Positions 55,929 to 64,000 of a stretch of DNA of 64,000 bases are shown here, in pieces; the first letter of the stretch is position 1, and each line of letters begins with the position of its first letter. Below the pieces are notes generated by a model, which was not told where the DNA came from, did not search any database, and worked only from the letters and a program-made list of their open reading frames with translations. This DNA is from Variovorax paradoxus (GTDB lineage Bacteria; Pseudomonadota; Gammaproteobacteria; Burkholderiales; Burkholderiaceae_C): the NCBI RefSeq assembly GCF_018614955.1, contig NZ_JAGGNV010000020.1:1-64000 (forward strand). The letters run 5' to 3'. The translations under genes and the position numbers were made by a program.

Positions 55929-57020
55929 TCAGGAGCTGAACAAGAAGTTCATCACATCCCCGTCCTTGACCACGTACTCCTTGCCTTCCGCCCGCATCTT
56001 GCCGGCATCCTTCGCCCCCTGCTCGCCCTTGAAGGCGATGAAGTCGTTGAAGGCGATGGTCTGGGCGCGGATGTAGCCCTTCTCGAAATCGGTGTGGATC
56101 ACGCCGGCCGCCTGCGGGCCGGTGTCGCCGACGTGGATGGTCCAGGCGCGCACTTCCTTCACGCCGGCGGTGAAGTAGGTCTGCAGGCCCAGCAGCGTGT
56201 AAGCCGCGCGGATCAGGCGGTTGAGGCCCGGCTCTTCCTGGCCGATCTCGGCCAGGAACATCTTCTTGTCTTCCTCGTCCATGTCGGCCAGCTCGGCTTC
56301 GATCTTGGCGCAGATGGCGACCACGGGTGCGTTCTGCGCCGCGGCGTATTCGCGCAGCCGGTCGAGGAAGGGGTTGTTCTCGAAGCCGTCCTCCGCCACG
56401 TTGCCGACGAACATCGCGGGCTTGGCGGTGATCAGCGAGAACTGCTTGATCAAGGGCTTGTCTTCCTTGCTGAACTCGAGCGCGCGCACGGGCTTGTTCT
56501 CGTTCAGCGCGGCCTGACATTTCTCCAGCAGCGCCACCAGCTTGATCGCTTCCTTGTCACCGGAGCGCGCGGTCTTGGTGTGGCGATGCAGCGCCTTCTC
56601 GACCGTCGCCAGGTCGGCCAGGCACAGCTCGGTCTGGATCACCTCGGTGTCGGAGATGGGATCGACCTTGCCTGCCACGTGGATCACGTTGTCGTCCTCG
56701 AAGCAGCGCACCACGTTGACGATGGCGTCCGTTTCGCGGATGTGCGCGAGGAACTGGTTGCCCAGGCCTTCGCCCTTGCTGGCGCCGGCCACCAGGCCCG
56801 CGATGTCGACGAACTCGACGATCGCCGGCACGATGCGCTCAGGCTTCACGATCTCGCTCAACTGGGCGAGCCGCGAATCGGGCACCTCGACCACGCCGAC
56901 GTTCGGCTCGATGGTGCAGAAGGGATAGTTCTCGGCCGCGATGCCTGCCTTGGTCAGCGCGTTGAAAAGGGTGGACTTGCCGACGTTGGGCAGGCCGACG
57001 ATGCCGCACTGGAGACTCAT
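55929..57020 (-). CDS. ychF: Ribosome-associated ATPase YchF/Ola1
   Basis: A 363-residue P-loop protein. P-loop [11 protein letters not shown], switch motif FVDIAGL, and NVAE replacing the NKxD guanine motif (which makes YchF bind ATP) are all visible. A TGS domain ends it ([19 protein letters not shown]). It associates with the ribosome and helps translational accuracy and stress responses. The start ATG 57020 places the P-loop at the normal position. Confidence 0.95.
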   Translation of the reverse strand: MSLQCGIVGLPNVGKSTLFNALTKAGIAAENYPFCTIEPNVGVVEVPDSRLAQLSEIVKPERIVPAIVEFVDIAGLVAGASKGEGLGNQFLAHIRETDAIVNVVRCFEDDNVIHVAGKVDPISDTEVIQTELCLADLATVEKALHRHTKTARSGDKEAIKLVALLEKCQAALNENKPVRALEFSKEDKPLIKQFSLITAKPAMFVGNVAEDGFENNPFLDRLREYAAAQNAPVVAICAKIEAELADMDEEDKKMFLAEIGQEEPGLNRLIRAAYTLLGLQTYFTAGVKEVRAWTIHVGDTGPQAAGVIHTDFEKGYIRAQTIAFNDFIAFKGEQGAKDAGKMRAEGKEYVVKDGDVMNFLFSS

Positions 57021-57076
57021 GGCGGGGCTTTCAGAATGCTTTGGGGAACCGGGGATTTTAGGCGCCCGGCCTCGCT

Positions 57077-57958
57077 TCAGTCGAAGCGCAGGTTTGCGAC
57101 TACCTTCTGGCCGCGCTTCAGCATGTGCTCGACGCCCTGCAGCACGATCGCATTCATGCCGAAGGTGATGGCGCCGTCGACCCGCGCATCGGCACGATAG
57201 GTCCGCAGCATGTCGCCCACTTCGGGGCTGCTTTCGGCGGTGGCCGGGTCGATGTCGGGAATCGGGCAACGCGAGCAGGGCTTGACCGGCCGCAGCTGTG
57301 CTTCGCCCTCGTCGGTCGTGATGTGCAGCGTATCGACGCGGTCTTCGTCGTGCGCCTCGATGCCGGCGAGCACGATGTTGGGGCGAAAGCGCTCGATCCC
57401 GACGGCACCGTGCCCGGCCGCGGCCAGCCTCGCGTTGAGTTCGGCCAGCGAACCCTCGCTGGCCACCAGCAGCGGATAGGCGTCGGCGAACTGGTTGGGG
57501 GCCTCGATGCCGCCGGTCCATTGGAGGCTCGACAGCCGCTGGTGCTCGGGATCGAAACGCACCAGGCGCAGCTTCTGCGGCTGGCCCGGCTGCGAGAGGA
57601 AGTCGCTGAGCCACTGGGCCGCGATGTCGCCCATGTCATAGGCCGGCACCTCGTCCTTCCACACCCGCACGCGCACCGGCTGCTCGACGCGGTCGAAGGC
57701 GATGTGAAGCGCCAGCATGCCGGGCGCGCGCAGCACCATCTCGGAATACTTCATCTGCGGCCGGATCAGCGCCATGCGCGGCAGCTGGCGCTGGGTGACG
57801 AACTCGCCCTTTGCATCCACCACCATCCAGGCGCGATCGAACTCCAGGCCGGTTTCGGTCAGCAGCGCCTCGGGCAGCTCGACGCCGGCGCAGGACTTGA
57901 TCGGGTAGACGAACAGGCGGGCGATGGTGGCGTGGAGGTCGAAGTCGGAGGCAGTCAC
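57077..57958 (-). CDS. MOSC domain protein with N-terminal beta-barrel domain
   Basis: A 293-residue protein with an MOSC N-terminal domain ([16 protein letters not shown]) and a C-terminal MOSC fold with [12 protein letters not shown]. Homologues such as mARC/YcbX use molybdenum cofactor to reduce N-hydroxylated compounds. No ferredoxin domain is fused here, unlike E. coli YcbX. GTG 57958 has AAGGACC upstream. It lies 57 bases before ychF. Confidence 0.85.
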   Translation of the reverse strand: MTASDFDLHATIARLFVYPIKSCAGVELPEALLTETGLEFDRAWMVVDAKGEFVTQRQLPRMALIRPQMKYSEMVLRAPGMLALHIAFDRVEQPVRVRVWKDEVPAYDMGDIAAQWLSDFLSQPGQPQKLRLVRFDPEHQRLSSLQWTGGIEAPNQFADAYPLLVASEGSLAELNARLAAAGHGAVGIERFRPNIVLAGIEAHDEDRVDTLHITTDEGEAQLRPVKPCSRCPIPDIDPATAESSPEVGDMLRTYRADARVDGAITFGMNAIVLQGVEHMLKRGQKVVANLRFD

Positions 57959-58036
57959 GTGGAAGGTCCTTGGGCTGAAGCCGGTGATTGTCCCGCACGG
58001 CGCCCGTCGGCAAAGGCAGGCTCCTACAATGCCCCG

Positions 58037-59146
58037 ATGGCTCTTCCACCCGAGGTTTGCATTCGCGGCGCCGGCATCGTCGGCCGCACGCTCGCGCTGC
58101 TTTTGGCGCGCGAACGCGTGCGCGTGGCGCTGGTGGCGCCGGCCGCGGCCCCCGCGGGGCAGGACGTGCGCGCCTACGCGCTCAATGCGGCATCGAAGGG
58201 GCTGCTCGAATCGCTGCGCGGCTGGCCCGATGCGGCCCATGCCACGCCGGTGCGCGAGATGCTGGTCTATGGCGACGAAGGCGCCCGCGTGCAGTTCCAT
58301 GCCGCGCGACAGAAGGTCGAGGCGCTGGCCTGGATCGTCGATGTTCCCGCGCTCGAGCAGCAGCTGAGCGATGCGGTGCGCTTCCAGCCGCGCATCGAGA
58401 TCGTCGCCGAGCCCGTGCCGGCGCCGCTGACAGTGGTCTGCGAAGGCCGCATCAGCGCCACGCGCGAAACATTGGGCGTGCGCTACGAGGTCACGCGCTA
58501 TCCGCAGCACGCCATCGCGGCGCGGCTCCAGGCCGAGGAGCCGCATGACTGCGTGGCGCGCCAGTGGTTCAACGACAAGGGCGAAGTGTTCGCGCTGCTG
58601 CCGCTGGGCGACAGGCAGCTCGCGCTCGTGTGGTCGGTCGACCAATTGCGCGCACCGGCCCTGCTCGCGCAGACGGCGGACGAATTCAACACCGCGCTGC
58701 ACGATGCCAGCCATGGCGCGCTCGGTGCCCTCAGGCTCATCAGCGAACGCGCGGCCTGGCCATTGCAGCGCGCGATCGCCGACCGCTGGACCGGCCAGTT
58801 CGCCGACGGCGGCTCCTGGGCGCTCGCGGGCGACGCGGCGCACACGGTGCATCCGCTCGCAGGCCAGGGCTTGAACCTGGGCCTGGGCGATGCCGCGGCG
58901 CTGGCCAATGTGATCAAGGACCGCGACTACTGGCGCAGCGTGGGCGACGCCCGGCTGCTGCGCCGCTACGAGCGGGCCCGCCGCACCGACGTGCTCTCCA
59001 TGAGCCTGGCCACCGACGGCTTGCAGCAACTCTTCGCGCACAGCGCCGATCCGCTGCCGGCGCTTCGCAACTGGGGCATGCGCGGCTTCGACCGCACGCG
59101 GCTCGTCAAGAACTGGATCGCGAAGCAGGCCATGGGCCTGCAATGA
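58037..59146 (+). CDS. FAD-dependent hydroxylase of the UbiH/COQ6 family
   Basis: A 369-residue flavoprotein monooxygenase. FAD-binding RGAGIVGRTLALLLARE at the N-terminus and GDAAHTVHPLAGQGLNLGLGDAAAL near residue 275 are family signatures. Members hydroxylate the ring of ubiquinone precursors; which ring position is not clear. It is divergent from the MOSC gene. dsbC follows after 23 bases. Confidence 0.88.
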   Translation: MALPPEVCIRGAGIVGRTLALLLARERVRVALVAPAAAPAGQDVRAYALNAASKGLLESLRGWPDAAHATPVREMLVYGDEGARVQFHAARQKVEALAWIVDVPALEQQLSDAVRFQPRIEIVAEPVPAPLTVVCEGRISATRETLGVRYEVTRYPQHAIAARLQAEEPHDCVARQWFNDKGEVFALLPLGDRQLALVWSVDQLRAPALLAQTADEFNTALHDASHGALGALRLISERAAWPLQRAIADRWTGQFADGGSWALAGDAAHTVHPLAGQGLNLGLGDAAALANVIKDRDYWRSVGDARLLRRYERARRTDVLSMSLATDGLQQLFAHSADPLPALRNWGMRGFDRTRLVKNWIAKQAMGLQ

Positions 59147-59169
59147 ATTCCGCCGGAAGAAACAACATC

Positions 59170-59880
59170 ATGAAATTCGCCCCCGCCCTTTTTTCCGCGT
59201 TGACCCTCGGCTGCACCTTGAGCGCCGCCGCCGGCGAAGCCGAGATCCGCCAGAACCTGGCCGCACGCATTCCGCAGTTCGCGAAGATCGACGAAATCAC
59301 CAAGTCGCCGATGCCCGGCCTCTACGAGGTACGCATCAACGGCTTCGAGATCTACTACACCGACGAGCAGGGCAACTACCTGCTGCAGGGCAACCTGATC
59401 GACGTGAAGGCGCGCCGCAACCTCACCGAAGAACGGGTCGAGAAACTGAGCGAAGTCGCCTTCGACAAATTGCCCGTGAAAGATGCCTTCAAGATCGTGC
59501 GCGGCAACGGCAAGCGCAAGCTGGCGGTATTCGAGGATCCGAACTGCGGCTACTGCAAGCAGTTCGAGCGCGACCTGACCAAGGTCGACAACGTGACCAT
59601 CCATCTCTTCCTCTACCCGGTGCTGGGGCCGGACTCGGTCGTGAAGTCGCGCAACATCTGGTGCGCCAAGGACAAGGCCAAGGCGTGGACCGACTGGATG
59701 GTGCGCGGCGTCGCGCCCGAAGCCGCCGAGTGCGACACCAGCGCACTTACCCGCAATCGCGAGTTCGGCCAGAAGTACAACATCACCGGCACGCCGACGC
59801 TGATCTTCGGCAATGGCACGCGTGCGCCGGGCGCGATCCCGGCCGAGCAGGTCGAAAAGCAACTCGCCGCTGCCAACTGA
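59170..59880 (+). CDS. dsbC: Thiol:disulfide interchange protein DsbC
   Basis: A 236-residue periplasmic disulfide isomerase. A signal peptide (cleavage near AAAG, residues 18-22) is followed by the dimerisation domain and a thioredoxin fold with active site C126-G-Y-C129. It reshuffles wrong disulfides in exported proteins. ATG 59170 gives the cleanest signal peptide; ATG 59143 is possible. Its stop overlaps the next start by one base. Confidence 0.92.
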   Translation: MKFAPALFSALTLGCTLSAAAGEAEIRQNLAARIPQFAKIDEITKSPMPGLYEVRINGFEIYYTDEQGNYLLQGNLIDVKARRNLTEERVEKLSEVAFDKLPVKDAFKIVRGNGKRKLAVFEDPNCGYCKQFERDLTKVDNVTIHLFLYPVLGPDSVVKSRNIWCAKDKAKAWTDWMVRGVAPEAAECDTSALTRNREFGQKYNITGTPTLIFGNGTRAPGAIPAEQVEKQLAAAN

Positions 59881-61673
59881 TGGCCTCGCCGGCCATCCAC
59901 TACCGCGTCGAATGCGCGGACCGCAACGCACACCTGTTCGCCGTCACGCTGACCATCGAGCGGCCCGCCGCGCAACAGCGCGTGGCCTTGCCGATCTGGA
60001 TTCCGGGCAGCTACCTGGTGCGCGAGTTCGCGAAGAACCTGCAGAAGCTGCAGGCCGTGCAAGGCCGGCGCAAGCTGGCCGCGCAGCAGCTCGACAAGCA
60101 CAGCTGGCAGATCGACTGCGCGCCGGGCAAGCCCCTGGTGCTGCGCTACCAGGTCTGCGCCTACGACAACTCGGTGCGCACCGCGTGGCTCGATCGCGAC
60201 CGCGGCTTCTTCAACGGCACCAGCCTGTGCCTTCGCGTCGAGGGCCAGACCGACGGGCCGCACACACTCGAAGTGCTGGCGCCGCCGCTCCTGGCGCCCG
60301 GCGAACGCTGGTCGTGCGCGACGGCACTGAAACCCGCCAAGGTCGACCGCCAGGGTTTCGGCAGCTACCTCGCCGCCGACTATGACGAGCTGGCCGACAG
60401 CCCGGTCGAGATGGGCATGTTCTGGAGCGCCGAGTTCGAGGCCTGCGGCGTGCCGCATCGCTTCGTCGTCGCCGGCGCCCCCGCCTCCTTCGACGGCGAA
60501 CGGCTGATCGCCGACACGCGCGCCATCTGCGAGACGCAGATGCGCTTCTGGCACGGCGACAAGGTTGGCAAGCGCGGTGGACCCAAGCCGCCGCACGACC
60601 GCTACGTCTTCATGCTCAACGCGGTGGACGACGGCTACGGCGGGCTCGAGCACCAGCACTCGACCGCGCTGATCTGCACCCGCCGCGACCTGCCCCAGCT
60701 CGCCGCGAAGAAACAGCCCGAGGGCTACACCACGCTGCTCGGGCTGATCAGCCACGAGTACTTCCACACCTGGAACGTGAAGCGCCTGCGGCCCGCCGAG
60801 TTCGCGCGCTACGACTACGGGCAGGAGAACTACACCCGCCTGCTGTGGCTGTTCGAGGGCTTCACCAGCTACTACGATGACCTGCTGCTGCGCCGCGCCG
60901 GCCGCATCGACGACACCGGCTACCTGCGGCTGGTCAACAAGACCATCAACCAGGTGCTGCAGGCGCCGGGCCGGCTGGTGCAGTCGGTGGCCGACGCGAG
61001 CTTCGATGCCTGGGTCAAGTACTACCGGCAGGACGAGCAGACGCCCAACACCACGATCAGCTACTACACCAAGGGTGCGCTGGTCGCCCTGTGCTTCGAC
61101 CTCACGCTGCGCGCCGAAGGCAAGGGCTCGCTCGACGAGGTGATGCGGCTCCTGTGGAAGAAGAGCGGCGGCGGACCGATCGACGAGGCCGCATTCGCCG
61201 CCGCGCTCGAAGCGGTCGGCGGGCGCTCCTTTGCGGAAGAGATCGCGAGCTGGGTCCACTCGACCGACGAACTGCCCCTCGCCGATCTGCTGCGCAGCCA
61301 CGGCGTCGCGGCGCTCGAAGACCCGGCGCAGCGCGCACAGGAACTCGGCCTGCGCGTGGCCGAAGCGAACGGCAGCGTGCAGATCAAGATGGTGCTGCGC
61401 GGCGGCGCGGCCGAGCAGGCCGGCTTTTCGGCCAACGACGAATGGATCGGCATCGAGCTCGGCGCTTCAAAGGGCCACCAGGCCCAGGGCTGGCGGCTCG
61501 GCAAGCTGGACGACCTCGCGCTCTACCTCGGCCCGCTGAAGAAGATCACGGCACTCATCGCGCGCGACCGCCGGCTGCTGCGCCTGCCGCTCACGCTGCC
61601 CAGCGGCGTGACGACCTGGCGCCTCGCCGCGCAAGACCCGGCCAAATTGACGCGCTGGCTCGATCCGCAGTAA
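59880..61673 (+). CDS. M61 family metallopeptidase (glycyl aminopeptidase-like)
   Basis: A 597-residue peptidase. The zinc motif HEYFH lies at residues 292-296 and the third ligand region follows in [16 protein letters not shown]-like domain ends the protein (about 490-575). Family members act as glycyl aminopeptidases or tail-specific proteases. No signal peptide is visible, so it is likely cytosolic. It is coupled to dsbC (TGATG overlap). Confidence 0.88.
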   Translation: MASPAIHYRVECADRNAHLFAVTLTIERPAAQQRVALPIWIPGSYLVREFAKNLQKLQAVQGRRKLAAQQLDKHSWQIDCAPGKPLVLRYQVCAYDNSVRTAWLDRDRGFFNGTSLCLRVEGQTDGPHTLEVLAPPLLAPGERWSCATALKPAKVDRQGFGSYLAADYDELADSPVEMGMFWSAEFEACGVPHRFVVAGAPASFDGERLIADTRAICETQMRFWHGDKVGKRGGPKPPHDRYVFMLNAVDDGYGGLEHQHSTALICTRRDLPQLAAKKQPEGYTTLLGLISHEYFHTWNVKRLRPAEFARYDYGQENYTRLLWLFEGFTSYYDDLLLRRAGRIDDTGYLRLVNKTINQVLQAPGRLVQSVADASFDAWVKYYRQDEQTPNTTISYYTKGALVALCFDLTLRAEGKGSLDEVMRLLWKKSGGGPIDEAAFAAALEAVGGRSFAEEIASWVHSTDELPLADLLRSHGVAALEDPAQRAQELGLRVAEANGSVQIKMVLRGGAAEQAGFSANDEWIGIELGASKGHQAQGWRLGKLDDLALYLGPLKKITALIARDRRLLRLPLTLPSGVTTWRLAAQDPAKLTRWLDPQ

Positions 61674-61707
61674 GACCTTTCCCTCTGTTCCTTTCAAGGA
61701 GACATGC

Positions 61708-62487
61708 ATGAGCTACGAGAACATCGAAGTCCGCACCGAAGCCGGCAAGGTCGGCATCGTGACGCTGAACCGGCCCAAGGCGCTGAATGCGCTCAACGAT
61801 GCACTGATGACCGAGCTGGGCGATGCGCTCAAGGCCTTCGACGCCGACGAAGCGATCGGCTGCATCATCGTCACCGGCAGCGAGCGCGCCTTCGCCGCGG
61901 GCGCCGACATCGGCGCCATGGCCACTTACAGCTTCACCGACGTCTACAAGGGCGACTACATCACGCGCAACTGGGAAACCATCCGCAGCGTGCGCAAGCC
62001 GGTGATCGCGGCCGTGAGCGGCTTCGCGCTCGGCGGCGGCTGCGAGCTCGCGATGATGTGCGACTTCATCATCGCAGCCGACAACGCGAAGTTCGGCCAA
62101 CCCGAGATCAAGCTCGGCGTGATTCCGGGCGCCGGCGGCACGCAGCGCCTGCCGCGCGCGGTGGGCAAGGCCAAGGCGATGGACATGGCCCTGACCGGCC
62201 GCATGATGGACGCCGCCGAGGCCGAGCGCGCCGGCCTGGTGAGCCGCGTCGTGCCTTACGACAAACTGATGGACGAGGCGCTGGGCGCCGCGCTGATGAT
62301 CGCCGATTTCTCGCAGGTCGCCGTGATGGCGGCCAAGGAATCGGTCAATCGCGCCTTCGAGAGCGGCCTCGCGGACGGCGTGATGTTCGAGCGCCGCCTG
62401 TTCCACGCGCTCTTCGCCACTGCCGACCAGAAGGAAGGCATGGACGCCTTTGTCAACAAGCGCAAGGCCGCGTTCAAGCACCAGTGA
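61708..62487 (+). CDS. Enoyl-CoA hydratase
   Basis: A 259-residue crotonase-fold enzyme for beta-oxidation. The oxyanion-hole segment [11 protein letters not shown], the block [14 protein letters not shown], and [18 protein letters not shown] with the catalytic glutamates are present. It hydrates 2-trans-enoyl-CoA. AAGGAG precedes ATG 61708 by a few bases. It stands alone after the M61 gene and converges on the anti-sigma gene. Confidence 0.93.
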   Translation: MSYENIEVRTEAGKVGIVTLNRPKALNALNDALMTELGDALKAFDADEAIGCIIVTGSERAFAAGADIGAMATYSFTDVYKGDYITRNWETIRSVRKPVIAAVSGFALGGGCELAMMCDFIIAADNAKFGQPEIKLGVIPGAGGTQRLPRAVGKAKAMDMALTGRMMDAAEAERAGLVSRVVPYDKLMDEALGAALMIADFSQVAVMAAKESVNRAFESGLADGVMFERRLFHALFATADQKEGMDAFVNKRKAAFKHQ

Positions 62488-62494
62488 CGCGACC

Positions 62495-63625
62495 TTAGCG
62501 CGGCGCGGCCGGCGGTGGCCCGGCCTCCGGCGCCTGCACCGCATTGCGCAGCACCTCGTTCAAGGCAGCCAGCGCGGGCGCCGACGGCGCGCCGGTGGCC
62601 GGCGGCGCACGGCCTTCGCGCCAGCGCACCTGGCCGCGCGCGACTTCGAACACCGCCAGCACCTCGCCGTTGCGTTCGAGCGAGATGCGCCATTCGGGCG
62701 TGGACGCCAACGGCTGCCCGCCGACCGCCGTGATGGCGGCCGATCCCAGCAGCGCATTGAGATCGAGCGCTTCGGCGCGCGACAGGCTGCGGCTTGCGCC
62801 GCCGCGCTGTGCGATCGTGATGCGATTCCATTGCGAAAGCGCCGCGAAGGTGGGCGGCTCCGTCGCCTCGGTTCGCACGTTCGGAGACGCAGGGCGTACC
62901 GCGCGTGCGGCACCGGCCGCATCGCCCGGGGCGGCGGGCCCGGCGGGCGGGCTCGCCGGAGGCGCAACGCCTTGTTTGGCCGCGGCCTCTTCTTCGCGAC
63001 GGGCTCGGGCGGCGAGGGAATCCCGCGGCGCGGGACGTGCCGCCGCGTCGGCCGAAGGTTCGGCCGGCACGACGGGCGCGGCCGGGACAGGCGGTGCGGA
63101 CTGCGCAGCAGGCGCCTGGCGTGTTTCCTTCTTCCTGGATTCGGCTTCATCGGCCTGAGGGCGCGCCAATGCCGGCGGCGCCGCTGCTGCTGCCGGTGCC
63201 TCCAGCACAGGTGCAGCCGGTTCCGATGACGGAACAGGCGCCGATTCGGGCGGCGGCGCAGGCTCGGTCGGCGCCGGCGGAGCGGACACGGCAGGCGCCT
63301 GCGCGGCGACCCTGGCCTCGCCATCGGGCCGCGCGCCGGGCACCGGCTCGCGCTGCCAGAGCACCGTCACCAGCGTCGCAACCAGCACGGTGGCGAAGGC
63401 CGCGTTCCACGGCATGCGCGAGCCGCCGCCCAGGCCCGCGAGGCGTTGCCACCACGGCCGCGTCTCCGGCTCCTGCATGCGCGTGGCGGGAAACGGCGCC
63501 ACCGCATCGTGCGCACGCTCCAGGATCGCCTTGCGCAGGCGCCAGTGGGGCGCTGCCGTGTGGTCCGGCGCATGCGCCAGCGCGCGCCGCAGGGCGTCGT
63601 CCTGAAGGTCGTTGTCCGTGCTCAT
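62495..63625 (-). CDS. Putative anti-sigma/zinc-free regulatory membrane protein
   Basis: A 376-residue protein with one transmembrane helix (about residues 74-88), a short cytosolic N-terminal part, a proline/alanine-rich periplasmic linker (about 95-250) and a globular C-terminus. No zinc HxxxCxxC motif is evident. It lies 55 bases downstream of the sigma factor gene on the same strand, with GGAGG upstream of ATG 63625, so it is probably the membrane anti-sigma partner (inference). The C-terminal half shows no known domain. Confidence 0.6.
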   Translation of the reverse strand: MSTDNDLQDDALRRALAHAPDHTAAPHWRLRKAILERAHDAVAPFPATRMQEPETRPWWQRLAGLGGGSRMPWNAAFATVLVATLVTVLWQREPVPGARPDGEARVAAQAPAVSAPPAPTEPAPPPESAPVPSSEPAAPVLEAPAAAAAPPALARPQADEAESRKKETRQAPAAQSAPPVPAAPVVPAEPSADAAARPAPRDSLAARARREEEAAAKQGVAPPASPPAGPAAPGDAAGAARAVRPASPNVRTEATEPPTFAALSQWNRITIAQRGGASRSLSRAEALDLNALLGSAAITAVGGQPLASTPEWRISLERNGEVLAVFEVARGQVRWREGRAPPATGAPSAPALAALNEVLRNAVQAPEAGPPPAAPR

Positions 63626-63680
63626 CGAGTGACCTCCGCGCTGCGCGCTACGGTATTCGCGTTGGGAGCGGCCCGGCGGC

Positions 63681-64000
63681 TCATGAACGAAGCTCCAGCA
63701 CCGACAGGTAACGCTCCATGCAGCCGCGCAGCTTCTTCAAGCCGTAGCGCAGGCGGCTGCGAACGGTCTCGAAGCCGACGCCGAGCGTGTCGGCCAGGGC
63801 TTCCACCGTGAAGCCGTCTTCGTGGTGCAGCAGGAAGGCGGCGCGCTGTTCGTCCGGCAATTCGTCGAGGCAGGCCAGCAGGCGGCGGCCGGCGGCGCGC
63901 CAGAACGCGAGCTCCTCGGCCGAAGGATGCGCGGCATCGGAAGCCGTGCCGCCGTCGCTCAGCAGGCCGCGGCTGAACAGCTGCGCGGCCTCGAGCCCGT
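63681..64000 (-). CDS. ECF-type RNA polymerase sigma factor (5' end cut by window)
   Basis: The last 105 residues of a sigma-70 family ECF factor. Region 4 reads CLDELPDEQRAAFLLHHEDG and FTVEALADTLGVGFETVRSR, followed by LRYGLKKLRGCMERYL. The N-terminal region 2 lies beyond the window. With the membrane protein at 62495-63625 it forms a likely sigma/anti-sigma pair. Its target promoters cannot be inferred. Confidence 0.88.
   Translation of the reverse strand, partial: GLEAAQLFSRGLLSDGGTASDAAHPSAEELAFWRAAGRRLLACLDELPDEQRAAFLLHHEDGFTVEALADTLGVGFETVRSRLRYGLKKLRGCMERYLSVLELRS

Noticed and set aside
1-64000. CRISPR arrays or insertion sequences
   Set aside because: No regularly spaced direct repeats and no terminal inverted repeats with a transposase frame were seen.

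Overview
This window is a stretch of chromosome from a high-GC betaproteobacterium, most likely Comamonadaceae and in style close to Variovorax. The reasons are the compact GC-rich coding, the pcaQ/pcaHG cluster, the tamA-tamB pair, the yqgE-ruvX-pyrR-pyrB-pyrC' run, a rubredoxin next to pilG-pilH-pilI-pilJ-chpA with thiD-like and hemL divergent, and dusB-fis-purH. The genus is an inference; no rRNA or other decisive marker is present. Genes are dense, many stop and start codons overlap by 1 to 8 bases, and no gap exceeds about 300 bases.

Layout. 0-7 kb: a membrane histidine kinase divergent from a receiver-cyclase protein, then a peroxiredoxin and a large cyclase/AAA/TPR regulator. 7-10 kb: a DUF1841 protein, the LysR regulator pcaQ, protocatechuate 3,4-dioxygenase (pcaH, pcaG) and a diheme cytochrome c. 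10.5-14.5 kb: MoxR ATPase, small membrane protein, GNAT acetyltransferase, vWA/CoxE-like protein, then a 2OG-Fe(II) oxygenase. 14.5-20.5 kb: the outer-membrane translocation pair TamA/TamB. 20.5-29.8 kb: a tRNA-Arg(CCT) followed by what looks like a decayed integrated island. It holds a cyclase, a LuxR-type response regulator, a hybrid kinase and an 1840-residue GMC oxidoreductase / alpha-beta hydrolase / PhoD-like phosphatase fusion, and it ends in a degenerate copy of the tRNA 3' end. 29.8-31.5 kb: an ArsR-SRPBCC-GFA operon with a clear promoter-operator, and a small membrane protein. 31.7-37.5 kb: NMN adenylyltransferase/Nudix, a candidate small RNA, plsC, and the coupled yqgE-ruvX-pyrR-pyrB-pyrC' operon. 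37.5-48.9 kb: photolyase, then the whole Chp/Pil chemosensory system of type IV pili and a rubredoxin. 48.9-55.2 kb: thiD-like, hemL, a small outer-membrane protein, purH-fis-dusB and a YqaA-type membrane protein. 55.2-64 kb: GST, ychF, MOSC protein, UbiH-like hydroxylase, dsbC, an M61 peptidase, enoyl-CoA hydratase, and a putative anti-sigma protein next to an ECF sigma factor that runs off the window.

The most interesting parts are the putative island with its three-domain fusion enzyme under its own two-component regulators, a 66-nt small-RNA-like element with an anti-Shine-Dalgarno CCTCCTCCC run ahead of two hairpins (about 32865-32930), and the ArsR promoter whose spacer is filled by a perfect palindrome. 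Several proteins have altered active sites: a dihydroorotase homologue without its HxH motif, cyclases with non-canonical specificity residues, a hydrolase domain with a cysteine at the nucleophile position, and a vWA protein with an altered metal site.
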